Below, one piece after another: positions 25,801 through 34,162 of a stretch of 44,308 bases of DNA (its first letter is position 1; every line of letters starts with the position of its first letter). The stretch comes from Kocuria rosea subsp. polaris (GTDB taxonomy: Bacteria; Actinomycetota; Actinomycetes; Actinomycetales; Micrococcaceae), in assembly GCA_023896275.1 (NCBI GenBank), contig MLDA01000025.1:1-44308 (forward strand), written 5' to 3'. A program made the translations under genes and the position numbers. The notes below the pieces were generated by a model. That model worked only from the letters and a program-made list of their open reading frames with translations. It searched no databases and was not told the DNA's origin.

Positions 25801-26047
25801 GAGCGGCCGGCCGGCGGGCGCCGCCCTCGTCCAGCTGGGTGACGGGACCAAAGCGATGCGACCGCAGGAGCAGCCGGCGATCGGGGACGAGGACTGGGCA
25901 ACACCGCTCGTGCTCGAAGCCGCCGGGCTCATGGGCGCAGCCGACTTCCTGGCCCGGCACGACCCGTCCAAGGGGCGGGCCGCGCCCTGCCGGCTGCCCA
26001 GCCTCTGCCCGCTCTGCGACGAAGGACGACAGGTGACCCAGCCGTGA
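22862..26047 (+). CDS. adnA: AdnA subunit of the AdnAB helicase-nuclease
   Basis: A 1061-residue UvrD/RecB-like helicase fused to a RecB-type nuclease. Walker A GAPGTGKT is at residues 33-40. Motif II reads VDDLQE (near 252-257), with Asp in place of the usual catalytic Glu of DExx. SFRLPRAIAQAWGRV corresponds to motif IV. The C-terminal nuclease domain shows LGTLVHAIAED, then the PD-(D/E)XK core GIIDRVEV and VVDLKTGKT near residue 945. AdnAB resects double-strand breaks in mycobacteria. The final region has cysteines C1043, C1049 and C1052, an atypical iron-sulfur-like arrangement. Overlaps join it to the genes on both sides (ATGA and GTGA). Confidence 0.92.
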   Translation: MTSQTAAAAPELSAAQRRIAGLRAGHGPTLVLGAPGTGKTTALLAAVAARLGFAPGAHADLEPEQLLVLTSARSHASRLRDALSSMVDVTFSEPAVRTWSSYAFDLIRRARIGGYLPALQRAPRLLSGPEQDALIGQILDGHAAGLQSAPEWPAALGEAVGTRGFRDQLRELFDRLAEHGLEPADVQELGARHLVPEWEAAALVYQEYRDLLDLGNAEAFDPAGLISSAAGLLEGNAELLDQEQQRLRLLMVDDLQEANPAQYRLLSVLGRGRDVLAFAAPDSVVQGFRGARPDFLSRIDTQLGATTRLVLEESFRLPRAIAQAWGRVARRIPVSAGRDGRSLVLPEAESLAGRVSGHLVDSPVHEMRYVAHRILEEHLIAGRPLGDIAVIVRHGGLVRNIARHLTQQGIAVSVPPAEVPLKDEPAVHPLVTLLRLAQADGPPDEADVVEQLLTSRYGQATALDVRRLRQQLRRAEYAAGGRRTSSELLCALLAPETDAALLEGLGREAAGARRIVRMLAAARRHLAADEANAETALWSLWEASGLEKVWSGAALAGGSAGHRADLDLDALLALFQAAERFIDQLPGSTVGQFVDHISSQELPMDSLAGRGSTAEAVAVLTPAAAVGREWGLVLIPGLQEGIWPNTRLRGELLKTGTLTAIVEDGPEAAAQRDAAARVRAVRADEFRSFAAAASRAREELVCIGVLSADEQPSALLDFVDPVPDGRERKITEVPRPRTLAALVAHLRRTMEEAHDGGDPAEAREAGVVLAHLAHAGVRGAHPDTWWGLVPPTSTGPVAPEDQAVAVSPSRVQAVLESPLNWFVQAAGGEAAVDFARSLGTLVHAIAEDMPEATGDQYRAELDKRWPELDLPPGWETEKDRERAEEMLRKLALYGIEMRKNGRRLVGQEVGFSIEVTDGRRTALVRGIIDRVEVGEDGRPYVVDLKTGKTKPSAGEVDRHPQLGTYQAAILAGALGDSLQLSGRPAGAALVQLGDGTKAMRPQEQPAIGDEDWATPLVLEAAGLMGAADFLARHDPSKGRAAPCRLPSLCPLCDEGRQVTQP

Positions 26048-29000
26048 AAGAGCCCGTAAGCGCCGAGACCGCCATCCGATTCACCCCGGAGGAACTCGCC
26101 GCGCAGCTCAGCCCGTTCCCGCCGACGGAACAGCAGTCGGCCATCATCGCCTCGCCGCTTGAGCCGATGCTCGTCGTCGCGGGCGCCGGCTCGGGCAAGA
26201 CCGCGACCATGGCGGACCGGGTCGTCTGGCTCGTCGCCAACAATCTGGTGCGCCCGGACCAGATCCTCGGCGTGACCTTCACCCGCAAGGCCGCCGGCGA
26301 GCTCGCCCACCGGATCCGGGGCCAGCTGCTCAAGCTGGAGGAACGCGGGCTGCTCGCAGACGGGCTCGAGGAGCTCGGCGAACCGACGGTCTCGACCTAC
26401 CACTCGTACGCGAACTCGCTCGTCGCTGACCACGGGATGCGCATCGGGATCGAACCCGACGCCGAACTCCTCGGCAGCGCCCAGACCTGGCAGCTGGCGG
26501 ACAGCATCGTGCAGGACTACGACGGCGACGCCGCCGAGCTGCAGGGCGCACGGTCCACCCTCACTGACGCCGTCGTTCAGTTCGCCTCCGAATGCGCCGA
26601 ACACCTGGTCACTCCCACCGAAGCGATCGAGCACCTGACGGGCCTCATTGCGGGGCTCGACGCCCTTCCGTATATGGCGGGTAAGGAGAAGGACCGGTCT
26701 CAGGCCGCCCAGAAGCTGATGGGAATGCTCTCCACGCGGGTGGCCGTCGCCCGTCTCGCCGAGCGGTACGCGGATGCCAAGCGGGCGCGATCGGTGCTCG
26801 ACTACGGGGACCTCGTTGCGCTCGCGGCCCGGATCGCCCGCGACGTCGCGGCGGCCCGCGTCGAGGAACGCGAGCGCTTCAAGGTCGTCCTGCTGGACGA
26901 GTTCCAGGACACCTCACATGCGCAGATGGTGCTCTTCTCTTCGCTCTTCGGTGACGGGCATGCGGTCACCGCGGTGGGGGACCCCAACCAGTCCATCTAT
27001 GGCTTCCGCGGAGCCTCCGCCGGGCAACTCTTCCGATTCCCGACGGAGTTCCCACGCCTCGAGCCGGGGACCGGGGAGCGCGGTCCGGCCGCCGTCGCGC
27101 AGCTGACGACCGCGTGGCGCAACTCGAGAAACATCCTGCGGGCGGCCAACGCGGTCGCCGCACCGCTCCTTCTCGAGGCGTCCCGCGATGGCGGGGTCAC
27201 GGTCGAGCAGCTCGAGCCCAGCCCGGCCGCCGGGGCCGGCGGGGTCGAGCTCGCCCGCCTCGGGTCTAGCGGCGAGGAGATCGAATGGCTGGCCGGGCGC
27301 CTGCTCTCGGCGCGCGCCGAGTTACGGGCCGAGCAATCCTCCGGCCACGGCCCGACGCCCAGCGCGGCGGCGCTCTTCCGGACCAGGGGGCAGCTGGCGG
27401 AGATGGCAGCGGCGCTCGAGGCGCGCGGAGTGCCGTTCGAGATCGTCGGCCTCTCGGGTCTGCTCGCGCTTCCGGAGGTCGTCGATCTGACGGCGACGCT
27501 GCGCGTGCTCGTGGACCCGAACCGATCGGATGCGCTGCTGCGCCTCATGGCCGGCGCGCGCTGGCGTATTGGCCCGGCGGACTTGCTCGCGTTCGCGGAC
27601 TGGTCGAAGGCTCTCGAGGCGCGGCGCGCCAGGGCGCTGGACGGCGAGGAGTCCACCCCGACGCCCGAATTGTCTGACGCGGCCAGCCTCGTCGAGGCTC
27701 TCGACCAGCTGCCGCCACCGGGGTGGTCGAGCCGGAACGGGCGCAGCCTCAGCGTCGCCGCGCGTGAGCGGCTCGCGCGGCTCGCCGAGGAGGTCCGCTA
27801 CCTGCGGTCGTTTGTCGACGACGATCTGCTCACCCTGATCAATGAGGTCGAGCGCGCGATGGGCCTCGATCTTGAGTTGGCCGCGAAACCGCGGCAGAGC
27901 ATCCACGCTGCCCGGCGGCACCTCGACGCCTTCGCCGACGTCGCGGCGACGTACGCCCGCAGCTCGGGCGGTTCCTCGCTGACCGGCTTCCTCGCATGGC
28001 TCGACGCGGCGGCCGAGCAGGAGAACGGGCTCGAGATCCCCCAGAGCGAATCCGATCCGGAAGCCGTCCAGCTGTTGACCATCCACGCGTCCAAGGGCCT
28101 CGAGTGGGACATCGTCGCCGTCGCCGGCCTCGACGACGGCGTCTTCCCGAGCTCGCGGGACAACCGCTGGACCACGGGGCACGACTCGCTGCCGTGGCCG
28201 CTGCGCGGGGACCGGCACGATCTTCCCCAATGGGACACGGATCAGCCGGACCTCAAATCCGTCCTCGACGCGGAGAAGGCGTTCAAGGAGGACGTCCAGG
28301 CACACGGAGAACTCGAGGAGCGCCGCCTCGCGTACGTGGCGCTCACCCGCGCCCGGCATCTGCTCGTGTGTTCTGGATCCGTGTGGTTCGGTAGTCGGAG
28401 CAAGCCCGTTGATGTCTCTCCGTTCCTGCGGGACCTGCTCCCGCTGGCTGACGAGGCGGACTCGCCGGCCACCGTCCCTCTCTGGTGCGACGACGAGGCG
28501 GCCCCGGCCGAGAACCCGTACCGAGAGGACCCCACCGAAGCCGTCTGGCCCTTCGACCCGCTCGCGGGCCCCCGGATCCTCCGTGGCGGCCGCGAGCGCG
28601 CGCCCACCGGGAGCCGACGCCCGGCGCTCGAGGCGAGTGCCGCCGTCGTTCGGGAGGCCCTGGCCGACCTGCGCCGGGGCGAGGACGTGGCCCCCACCAC
28701 GGCGAACGGCCACGATTGGCTGGACGAGGCGCGATTGTTGCTGGCCAGGAAGAAGCAGGACGAGGCGCCGAAGCGGTACGACGCGCCGACTCACGTGCGT
28801 GCCTCCCTGTTCGTCGACCTCGCGACTGAACGCGAAGAGGTGCTCGCGCAGATGCGGCGCCCCGTGCCGCGGCGGCCGGGCGTCGCCGCGCGCAAGGGCA
28901 CCGTCTTCCACGCATGGGTCGAGGAGCGATTCGGCTCAACAGGCATGCTTGAGCTGGACGAATGGGTCGGCGCCGCCGACGCGCATATCGACGACGCCTA

Positions 29001-29409
29001 CGAATTGGAGGAGATGAAGCGGGCGTTCCTCGCGTCGGAGTGGGCTGAGCGGCAGCCGGCGTTCGTCGAGGTCCCCTTCGAGACCAACGTGGGCCCAGTC
29101 AACGTGCGCGGCCGCATCGACGCGGTGTTCAGCGAGCGCGACGCGGACGGGCACGAGCGGTGGACCCTCGTCGACTGGAAGACCGGGCGCGTGCCCGTGG
29201 GCCGGGACGCCGAGGCCAAGGCGATTCAGCTCGCCGTCTACCGGCTCGGTTTCGCGCGCCTGCACGGCATCGATGTGGAGCGTGTGGACGCTGCGTTCTT
29301 CTACGTCGGGCAGGGGCGGACGCTCCGCCCGGGACGGCTCGCGGGGGAGGACGAACTCGTCGACCTCATCGAAGGCGCGCTGGGCGCCGCAGACGCCCCG
29401 GCGCGCTGA
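26044..29409 (+). CDS. adnB: AdnB subunit of the AdnAB helicase-nuclease
   Basis: A 1121-residue helicase-nuclease, the lead motor of the AdnAB complex in mycobacteria. Helicase motifs are intact: AGAGSGKTA (Walker A, near residue 47), VTFTRKAAGEL, LLDEFQDTSHAQ (motif II), VGDPNQSIYGFRGAS (motif III), LLTIHASKGLEWD (motif V) and YVALTRARHLL (motif VI). The C-terminal nuclease has RKGTVFHAWVEERFG, GRIDAVF and LVDWKTGRV (PD-(D/E)XK residues). The GTG start at 26044 overlaps the adnA stop (GTGA), implying stoichiometric synthesis. It converges on the kinase gene with a 24-bp gap and no clear terminator. Confidence 0.94.
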   Translation: MKEPVSAETAIRFTPEELAAQLSPFPPTEQQSAIIASPLEPMLVVAGAGSGKTATMADRVVWLVANNLVRPDQILGVTFTRKAAGELAHRIRGQLLKLEERGLLADGLEELGEPTVSTYHSYANSLVADHGMRIGIEPDAELLGSAQTWQLADSIVQDYDGDAAELQGARSTLTDAVVQFASECAEHLVTPTEAIEHLTGLIAGLDALPYMAGKEKDRSQAAQKLMGMLSTRVAVARLAERYADAKRARSVLDYGDLVALAARIARDVAAARVEERERFKVVLLDEFQDTSHAQMVLFSSLFGDGHAVTAVGDPNQSIYGFRGASAGQLFRFPTEFPRLEPGTGERGPAAVAQLTTAWRNSRNILRAANAVAAPLLLEASRDGGVTVEQLEPSPAAGAGGVELARLGSSGEEIEWLAGRLLSARAELRAEQSSGHGPTPSAAALFRTRGQLAEMAAALEARGVPFEIVGLSGLLALPEVVDLTATLRVLVDPNRSDALLRLMAGARWRIGPADLLAFADWSKALEARRARALDGEESTPTPELSDAASLVEALDQLPPPGWSSRNGRSLSVAARERLARLAEEVRYLRSFVDDDLLTLINEVERAMGLDLELAAKPRQSIHAARRHLDAFADVAATYARSSGGSSLTGFLAWLDAAAEQENGLEIPQSESDPEAVQLLTIHASKGLEWDIVAVAGLDDGVFPSSRDNRWTTGHDSLPWPLRGDRHDLPQWDTDQPDLKSVLDAEKAFKEDVQAHGELEERRLAYVALTRARHLLVCSGSVWFGSRSKPVDVSPFLRDLLPLADEADSPATVPLWCDDEAAPAENPYREDPTEAVWPFDPLAGPRILRGGRERAPTGSRRPALEASAAVVREALADLRRGEDVAPTTANGHDWLDEARLLLARKKQDEAPKRYDAPTHVRASLFVDLATEREEVLAQMRRPVPRRPGVAARKGTVFHAWVEERFGSTGMLELDEWVGAADAHIDDAYELEEMKRAFLASEWAERQPAFVEVPFETNVGPVNVRGRIDAVFSERDADGHERWTLVDWKTGRVPVGRDAEAKAIQLAVYRLGFARLHGIDVERVDAAFFYVGQGRTLRPGRLAGEDELVDLIEGALGAADAPAR

Positions 29410-29433
29410 ACACGGCCAGAGTGACGGAGCCCG

Positions 29434-30900
29434 TCAGTCCTTGCCGTCCTTCGCCGGCAGCTGGATGAACGGGATGGCAGAAGTTGGGACCTCGTCTGGT
29501 GTCCTGTCCTCTTCGCCGCCGGTGGTGTCCTCGCCGTCAGCTTCGTCCTGCTCGGCCTGTTCGTCCTCGAGGGCGGAGTCGGCCGTGGACGCAGACGCCT
29601 CGGCGCTGGTGGGTTCAGCAACGTCGGCCGATGCTGACGCGGGGGCCTCGGCCGCCGGAGGGGCAGCCGGGGCTTCGTCCGTTGCGGACTCAGGTGCCGC
29701 GGACTGCGCGACTGTTGCGGGAGAAGCGGACGTAGCCGGCTCGTGTGCCCGGCTCTCCAGGGTCTCGTCGTCCTCCGGGACATCGCCGAGCACGACGACG
29801 GCCGGCCGGGCCGGCTTCTCGACGGTCACCGCCGGCTCCTCGTCCGCACCGGAAGGGTCCTCTGTGGTGGGATCCGGTTCGTCGGCCTCGCGGCGGCCGG
29901 CGTCTTCACCGTCGCCGCTTTCCTCACCCTCGTCGGTGTCCGCTGCGTCGAAGCGTGGCTGGTCGATGACGCTGATGGGCTGGCCGCCGTATTCGGCGAT
30001 GTCGTCGTCCAGGTCCGCGAGCATCTTCTCGGCCTCGGCGATGCGCTCCGGGTCCTCCACCGACACGGCTTTCACCAGCCACTGCGCGAGCGCGAACTCG
30101 GCGGACAGTGCGGCGCGACGCATCAGATGCGGGTCAGCCTTGTCGCCGCGCTCACGCACATAGGCCTCGAAGACGGCGTCGCTGAACGACTGCTCGTGGG
30201 CGGCAGCCAGCCAGGCAAGATCATCTGAGGGGTCGCCGATGTGCAGGTCCGTCCAGCCCGTCACCGCGGTGACGTCGGCGCCGTCGAGCAGCAGGTTCTC
30301 TTCGTGCAGGTCGCCGTGCACGACCGTCGGGTTGAAGCGCCACAGACTCACGTCCTCGAGAGCGTGCTCCCAGCGGCGCAACAGGCGCGACGGGATCTTG
30401 CCCGTCGTCGCCGCTTGGTCGAGGGCGTTGAGGCGGCGCTGGCGGAATTCCTCCGCCGAGTACATCGGTAGATCCGCGCGGTCGACGACCTCTTTAGGCA
30501 GGCCGTGCACGACGGCGATCGTCCGGCCCACGCTCGCGGCGGCGTTCCCACCGGCCGCGATGAGGTCGTCCAACGGCATGTTCCGGCCGTCGAGGTGGTT
30601 GTAGACGAACGTGCGCAGACTGCCCTGGCGGACCGTTCCGGCCACCGAGGGGATGCGGAACGGCAGGCTTGCGCGAACCGCGGGTGTGAACGACCGCAGG
30701 GCGGCCAGCTCGGACTCGAGGCGCATACTTGCCTCGTCGTGGCGCGGGGCGCGGATGCGCCACTCATTCTGCTGAGCATCCCGGACCAGCGCCGAATCGA
30801 AATCATCAGCATCGTCGGCCAGGGCCCCCACCCCGACCGGAGTCAGCCCGGGGACGGCGGCCGTGGCGATGGCGGCGAGTTCCATGGGAGAGCGTTTCAC
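29434..30900 (-). CDS. APH-type phosphotransferase (kinase) with acidic disordered C-terminal tail
   Basis: A 488-residue protein with an N-terminal aminoglycoside/macrolide phosphotransferase-like kinase fold (residues 1-290). The catalytic loop HGDLHEENLL has H195 and D197, and the metal-binding Asp lies in IGDPSDDLAWL near residue 222. The substrate is unknown; macrolide or small-metabolite phosphorylation is possible. Residues from about 305 to 488 are a low-complexity Asp/Glu/Ala/Pro tail with no domain I recognise. The start is the GTG at 30898-30900, preceded by TACGGT at a six-base gap; an ATG five codons later is the alternative. Confidence 0.75.
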   Translation of the reverse strand: MKRSPMELAAIATAAVPGLTPVGVGALADDADDFDSALVRDAQQNEWRIRAPRHDEASMRLESELAALRSFTPAVRASLPFRIPSVAGTVRQGSLRTFVYNHLDGRNMPLDDLIAAGGNAAASVGRTIAVVHGLPKEVVDRADLPMYSAEEFRQRRLNALDQAATTGKIPSRLLRRWEHALEDVSLWRFNPTVVHGDLHEENLLLDGADVTAVTGWTDLHIGDPSDDLAWLAAAHEQSFSDAVFEAYVRERGDKADPHLMRRAALSAEFALAQWLVKAVSVEDPERIAEAEKMLADLDDDIAEYGGQPISVIDQPRFDAADTDEGEESGDGEDAGRREADEPDPTTEDPSGADEEPAVTVEKPARPAVVVLGDVPEDDETLESRAHEPATSASPATVAQSAAPESATDEAPAAPPAAEAPASASADVAEPTSAEASASTADSALEDEQAEQDEADGEDTTGGEEDRTPDEVPTSAIPFIQLPAKDGKD

Positions 30901-30906
30901 CCCTCC

Positions 30907-30912
30907 ACCGTA
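30907..30912 (-). promoter_or_regulatory. -10 box of a leaderless promoter for the APH-type kinase gene
   Basis: On the minus strand TACGGT is followed by six bases and the GTG at 30900. The GGAGG in between would be too close to serve as a ribosome site for that GTG. Confidence 0.45.
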
Positions 30913-31053
30913 TGCGGGACGGGCGGGAGCACGGGCGAAGCCGGCGGCGAGTCGTCAACCATGAAATTAACTGAGAGTGTCCGCGCGGCGTCCACACCGG
31001 CTCAAGCCTCCACAGCTTCGCCGCGCCGTCGGGCGTGCACGCAACCAAGTGAG

Positions 31054-31059
31054 TACGGT
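31054..31059 (+). promoter_or_regulatory. -10 box of a leaderless promoter for nudC-uvrD2
   Basis: TACGGT is followed by six bases and the nudC ATG at 31066. No convincing -35 box. Confidence 0.5.
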
Positions 31060-31065
31060 GGGAGC

Positions 31066-32043
31066 ATGCAAACTTCGAGGCCCCGGATCCCCGATGCGGC
31101 GCCGGTGCCGTACCTCCTCGAGCGCAGCAGTGAGGATCGCGCCAGCGAGGCATGGCTCCCGTCCGTGACGGCAGACCCCGAAACCAGATACCTGCCGATC
31201 CTCTCCGGTCGCTCGGAGCACGTCGGAGCGGTCGAGGCCGACGGCGCCCGGCTGCGCTGGTTCACGCGCGATGAGGTCGCCGTCATGGCGCCGCGTGGCG
31301 CAGCTGAGATCTACCTCGGCCGGTTGAACGAGGAGGCCGCCTCGCCCGCCGCGGGCCGTCACCTGGTTGCGGTGGTCGTCGACGTTCCCGCCGAGGATCG
31401 GTTCGCGTCCTACCGTCGGCTGCGCGAGCTCGCGCCGCTGTTGGACGCCGCCGAGGCGGAGATCCTCATCTCCGCCACGGCCATCGTCAACTGGCACGCG
31501 GGGCACACGCATTGCCCGCGCTGTGGGGCGCCCACCGTCGTCGTGCACAGCGGATGGGTGCGGCGCTGCAGCGCCGACGGGACCGAACACTTCCCGCGGA
31601 CGGATCCCGCCATCATCGTTTCGATCATCGACCGGGAAGACCGGCTGCTGCTGGGGGCCAACGCCCGCTGGGGCGGGCAACGCTATTCGACTCTGGCCGG
31701 GTTCGTGGAACCGGGGGAGTCGCTCGAGGCCGCCGTCGTTCGCGAAGTCGCCGAAGAGGCCGGAATCGTGGTGCATTCGCCCGAGTACGTCGCCTCACAG
31801 CCCTGGCCGTTCCCGGCGTCACTCATGCTCGCGTTTCGCGCGCAGGCGAAGGACGTCGACGTCGTGCCCGACGGCGAGGAGATCATCGACCTGCGCTGGT
31901 TCACGCGCTCCGAGCTCGCCGAAGATGTCCGCTCTGGGCGCATCGCGGCGCCGACGCCGGCCTCCGTCGCGCGGAGCCTCATCGAACTTTGGTACGGTGG
32001 GCCGTTGCCCGAACCGCGCCAGCCGGAGAGTCAGACCGCGTGA
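31066..32043 (+). CDS. nudC: NAD(+) diphosphatase / NAD-cap decapping enzyme NudC
   Basis: A 325-residue Nudix hydrolase. The Nudix box is GFVEPGESLEAAVVREVAEE-type (G-x5-E-x7-REVAEEAG), followed by the NADH-pyrophosphatase signature SQPWPFPASLML. It cleaves NAD(H) and removes NAD caps from RNA 5' ends. The zinc ribbon keeps C150, C153 and C168, but the fourth position (residue 171) is Asp. An N-terminal beta domain precedes it. The ATG at 31066 is supported by a TACGGT box six bases upstream; the long in-frame extension to 30505 runs antisense through the kinase gene and is rejected. The stop overlaps the uvrD2 start. Confidence 0.93.
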   Translation: MQTSRPRIPDAAPVPYLLERSSEDRASEAWLPSVTADPETRYLPILSGRSEHVGAVEADGARLRWFTRDEVAVMAPRGAAEIYLGRLNEEAASPAAGRHLVAVVVDVPAEDRFASYRRLRELAPLLDAAEAEILISATAIVNWHAGHTHCPRCGAPTVVVHSGWVRRCSADGTEHFPRTDPAIIVSIIDREDRLLLGANARWGGQRYSTLAGFVEPGESLEAAVVREVAEEAGIVVHSPEYVASQPWPFPASLMLAFRAQAKDVDVVPDGEEIIDLRWFTRSELAEDVRSGRIAAPTPASVARSLIELWYGGPLPEPRQPESQTA

Positions 32044-34157
32044 ACTCAGTAGAAGAACGAATCCTCGCCGGACTCGATGAGGAACAGCGGCGCGTCGCGA
32101 CCACGCTGAACGGTCCGCTCTGCGTCCTCGCCGGCGCCGGAACCGGTAAGACGCGCGCGATCACCCACCGCATCGCCTACGGCGTGCACACCGGCACCTA
32201 TCAGGCCAATCAGGTCCTCGCGGTGACGTTCACCTCCCGTGCTGCCGCCGAGATGCGCACGCGGCTGCGCGACCTGGACGCCCCGGGTGTGCAGGCCCGA
32301 ACGTTCCACGCTGCCGCACTGCGCCAGCTCCAGTACTTCTGGCCGCAGGCGATCGGCGGAGAGCTTCCGAACATCATCGACTACAAGGCGCAGATGGTGG
32401 CAGAGGCCGCCCGGCGGCTGCGGCTGACGACCGACCGCGCGAGCATCCGGGACCTCGCCGCCGAGATCGAGTGGGCGAAGGTCTCGATGCATACCCCGGA
32501 GAGCTACGTCGAGGCCGCGGCGGGACGGGACGACGCCGCCGGGTTCGACAAGACGACGATCGCCCGGATCTTCCAGTCCTACGAGGACGTCAAAACCGAC
32601 CGACACATGATCGATTTCGAGGACGTGCTGCTGCTGACCGTCGGCATCCTCGACACCGAAGCGCAGATCGCCGCCCAGATCCGGAAGCAGTACCGCCACT
32701 TCGTCGTCGACGAGTACCAGGATGTCTCGCCGCTGCAGCAGCGCCTGCTGGACCTCTGGATGGGGGACCGCCAGGACGTCTGCGTCGTTGGCGACGCGAG
32801 CCAGACCATCTATTCGTTCACCGGTGCGACGCCGGCGCACCTCTTGGAATTCGGTCAGCGGTACCCGCAGGCCCCGCTCGTGAAGCTGATCCGCGACTAT
32901 CGCTCGACCCCGCAGGTCGTCGACCTGGCGAACCGGCTGCTTTCGACGCGCCGGATAGAGGCCGGGGTCGGGGACCGGAACGTGTCCTGGCCCGAGCCGC
33001 TTGAGCTGATCGCCCAGCGTGAGAGCGGACCCGAGCCGCAGTTCGCGGAATTCGCCGACGACCAGGCGGAGGCCGCGGGGATGGCCAAGGCCATCGAGCA
33101 GTTGATCGACTCGGGTGTCCAGGCCGCCGAGATCGCCGTGCTGTACCGCACCAACGGCCAGTCGGAGAATTACGAGCAGGCGCTGGCCGCGGCCGGCATC
33201 GGCTACCAGCTGCGCGGCGGCGAGCGGTTCTTTCAGCGCCGTGAGGTCCGAGACGGGATCCTGCAGCTGCGGGCCGCCGCCCGGGTCGACGCCGAGGGCA
33301 GCGTCACCCAACAGGTCAAGGACATCCTCGCCTCCCTCGGGTACTCGGAGACGGCGCCCAGCGGCTCGGGGGCCGTCCGCGAGCGCTGGGAGTCGTTGCA
33401 GGCGCTCGTGTCGCTTGCTTCCGAGCTCGAGAAGAAACGCGCCGACCGTCAGGAGTCGCTCTCGCTCATGGAGTTCGTCGCCGAGCTCGACGAGCGGGCA
33501 GCCGCGCAGCACGCCCCCACCGTGCAGGGGGTAACGCTCGCTTCGTTGCACTCGGCCAAGGGACTCGAATGGGACGCGGTCTTCCTCGCGGGCATGAGCG
33601 ACGGGCTCATGCCGATTTCGTTCGCCGAGGACCAGGCGGACTATGACGAAGAGCGCCGCCTGCTCTACGTGGGAATCACTCGAGCCCGACGCCACCTGCA
33701 CATCTCGTGGTCGCTCTCCCGGACGCCCGGGGGCCGCGCGAGCCGACGCCCTTCCCGCTTCCTGGACCGCCTGCGCCCGGCCGTGTCCACCCAGGATGGC
33801 GCCTCGAGCCCGCGGGCCGCGAAGCGCCGTCGTCTGGCGGGGCCGCCCACGTGCCGGGTCTGCGGGACGCTGCTCTCGAGCGCGGCCGAGCGGAAGGTCG
33901 GCCGCTGCGGCGACTGCCCGCCGGGTTACGACGAGGCGGTCTTCGAGCGGCTGCGGCAGTGGCGGCTGGACACCGCGAACGAGGCGTCGGTACCGGCGTT
34001 CGTGATCTTCACGGACGCGACGCTGATGGCGATTGCCGAGGCCGGCCCGACGGATGCAACGCAGCTGGCGAAGGTGCCCGGGGTCGGGCGGACGAAACTC
34101 GAGCGCTATGGCCCGGACGTCCTCGACATCCTGAGTGCCGGCGGCCCGGCGGCCTAG
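32040..34157 (+). CDS. uvrD2: ATP-dependent DNA helicase UvrD2
   Basis: A 705-residue superfamily 1 helicase with AGAGTGKTR (Walker A, near residue 37), VTFTSRAAAEM, VVDEYQDVSPLQQ (motif II), VGDASQTIYSFTGA, RDYRSTPQVV, SLHSAKGLEWD and YVGITRARR. After the motor domain a tetracysteine motif (CRVCG and CGDC, about residues 602-625) and an HRDC domain (FVIFTDATLMAIAEAGPT) follow, the layout of mycobacterial UvrD2, in which the cysteine motif is needed for helicase function. It probably acts in excision repair or replication. The GTG start at 32040 overlaps the nudC stop. It converges on the ThiF-like gene with a 5-bp gap. Confidence 0.93.
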   Translation: MNSVEERILAGLDEEQRRVATTLNGPLCVLAGAGTGKTRAITHRIAYGVHTGTYQANQVLAVTFTSRAAAEMRTRLRDLDAPGVQARTFHAAALRQLQYFWPQAIGGELPNIIDYKAQMVAEAARRLRLTTDRASIRDLAAEIEWAKVSMHTPESYVEAAAGRDDAAGFDKTTIARIFQSYEDVKTDRHMIDFEDVLLLTVGILDTEAQIAAQIRKQYRHFVVDEYQDVSPLQQRLLDLWMGDRQDVCVVGDASQTIYSFTGATPAHLLEFGQRYPQAPLVKLIRDYRSTPQVVDLANRLLSTRRIEAGVGDRNVSWPEPLELIAQRESGPEPQFAEFADDQAEAAGMAKAIEQLIDSGVQAAEIAVLYRTNGQSENYEQALAAAGIGYQLRGGERFFQRREVRDGILQLRAAARVDAEGSVTQQVKDILASLGYSETAPSGSGAVRERWESLQALVSLASELEKKRADRQESLSLMEFVAELDERAAAQHAPTVQGVTLASLHSAKGLEWDAVFLAGMSDGLMPISFAEDQADYDEERRLLYVGITRARRHLHISWSLSRTPGGRASRRPSRFLDRLRPAVSTQDGASSPRAAKRRRLAGPPTCRVCGTLLSSAAERKVGRCGDCPPGYDEAVFERLRQWRLDTANEASVPAFVIFTDATLMAIAEAGPTDATQLAKVPGVGRTKLERYGPDVLDILSAGGPAA

Positions 34158-34162
34158 GGTCG

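Noticed and set aside
30505-31065. Long N-terminal extension of NudC in the same frame
   Set aside because: It runs antisense through the start of the APH-type kinase gene, and the ATG at 31066 has a promoter box at the usual gap and gives family length.
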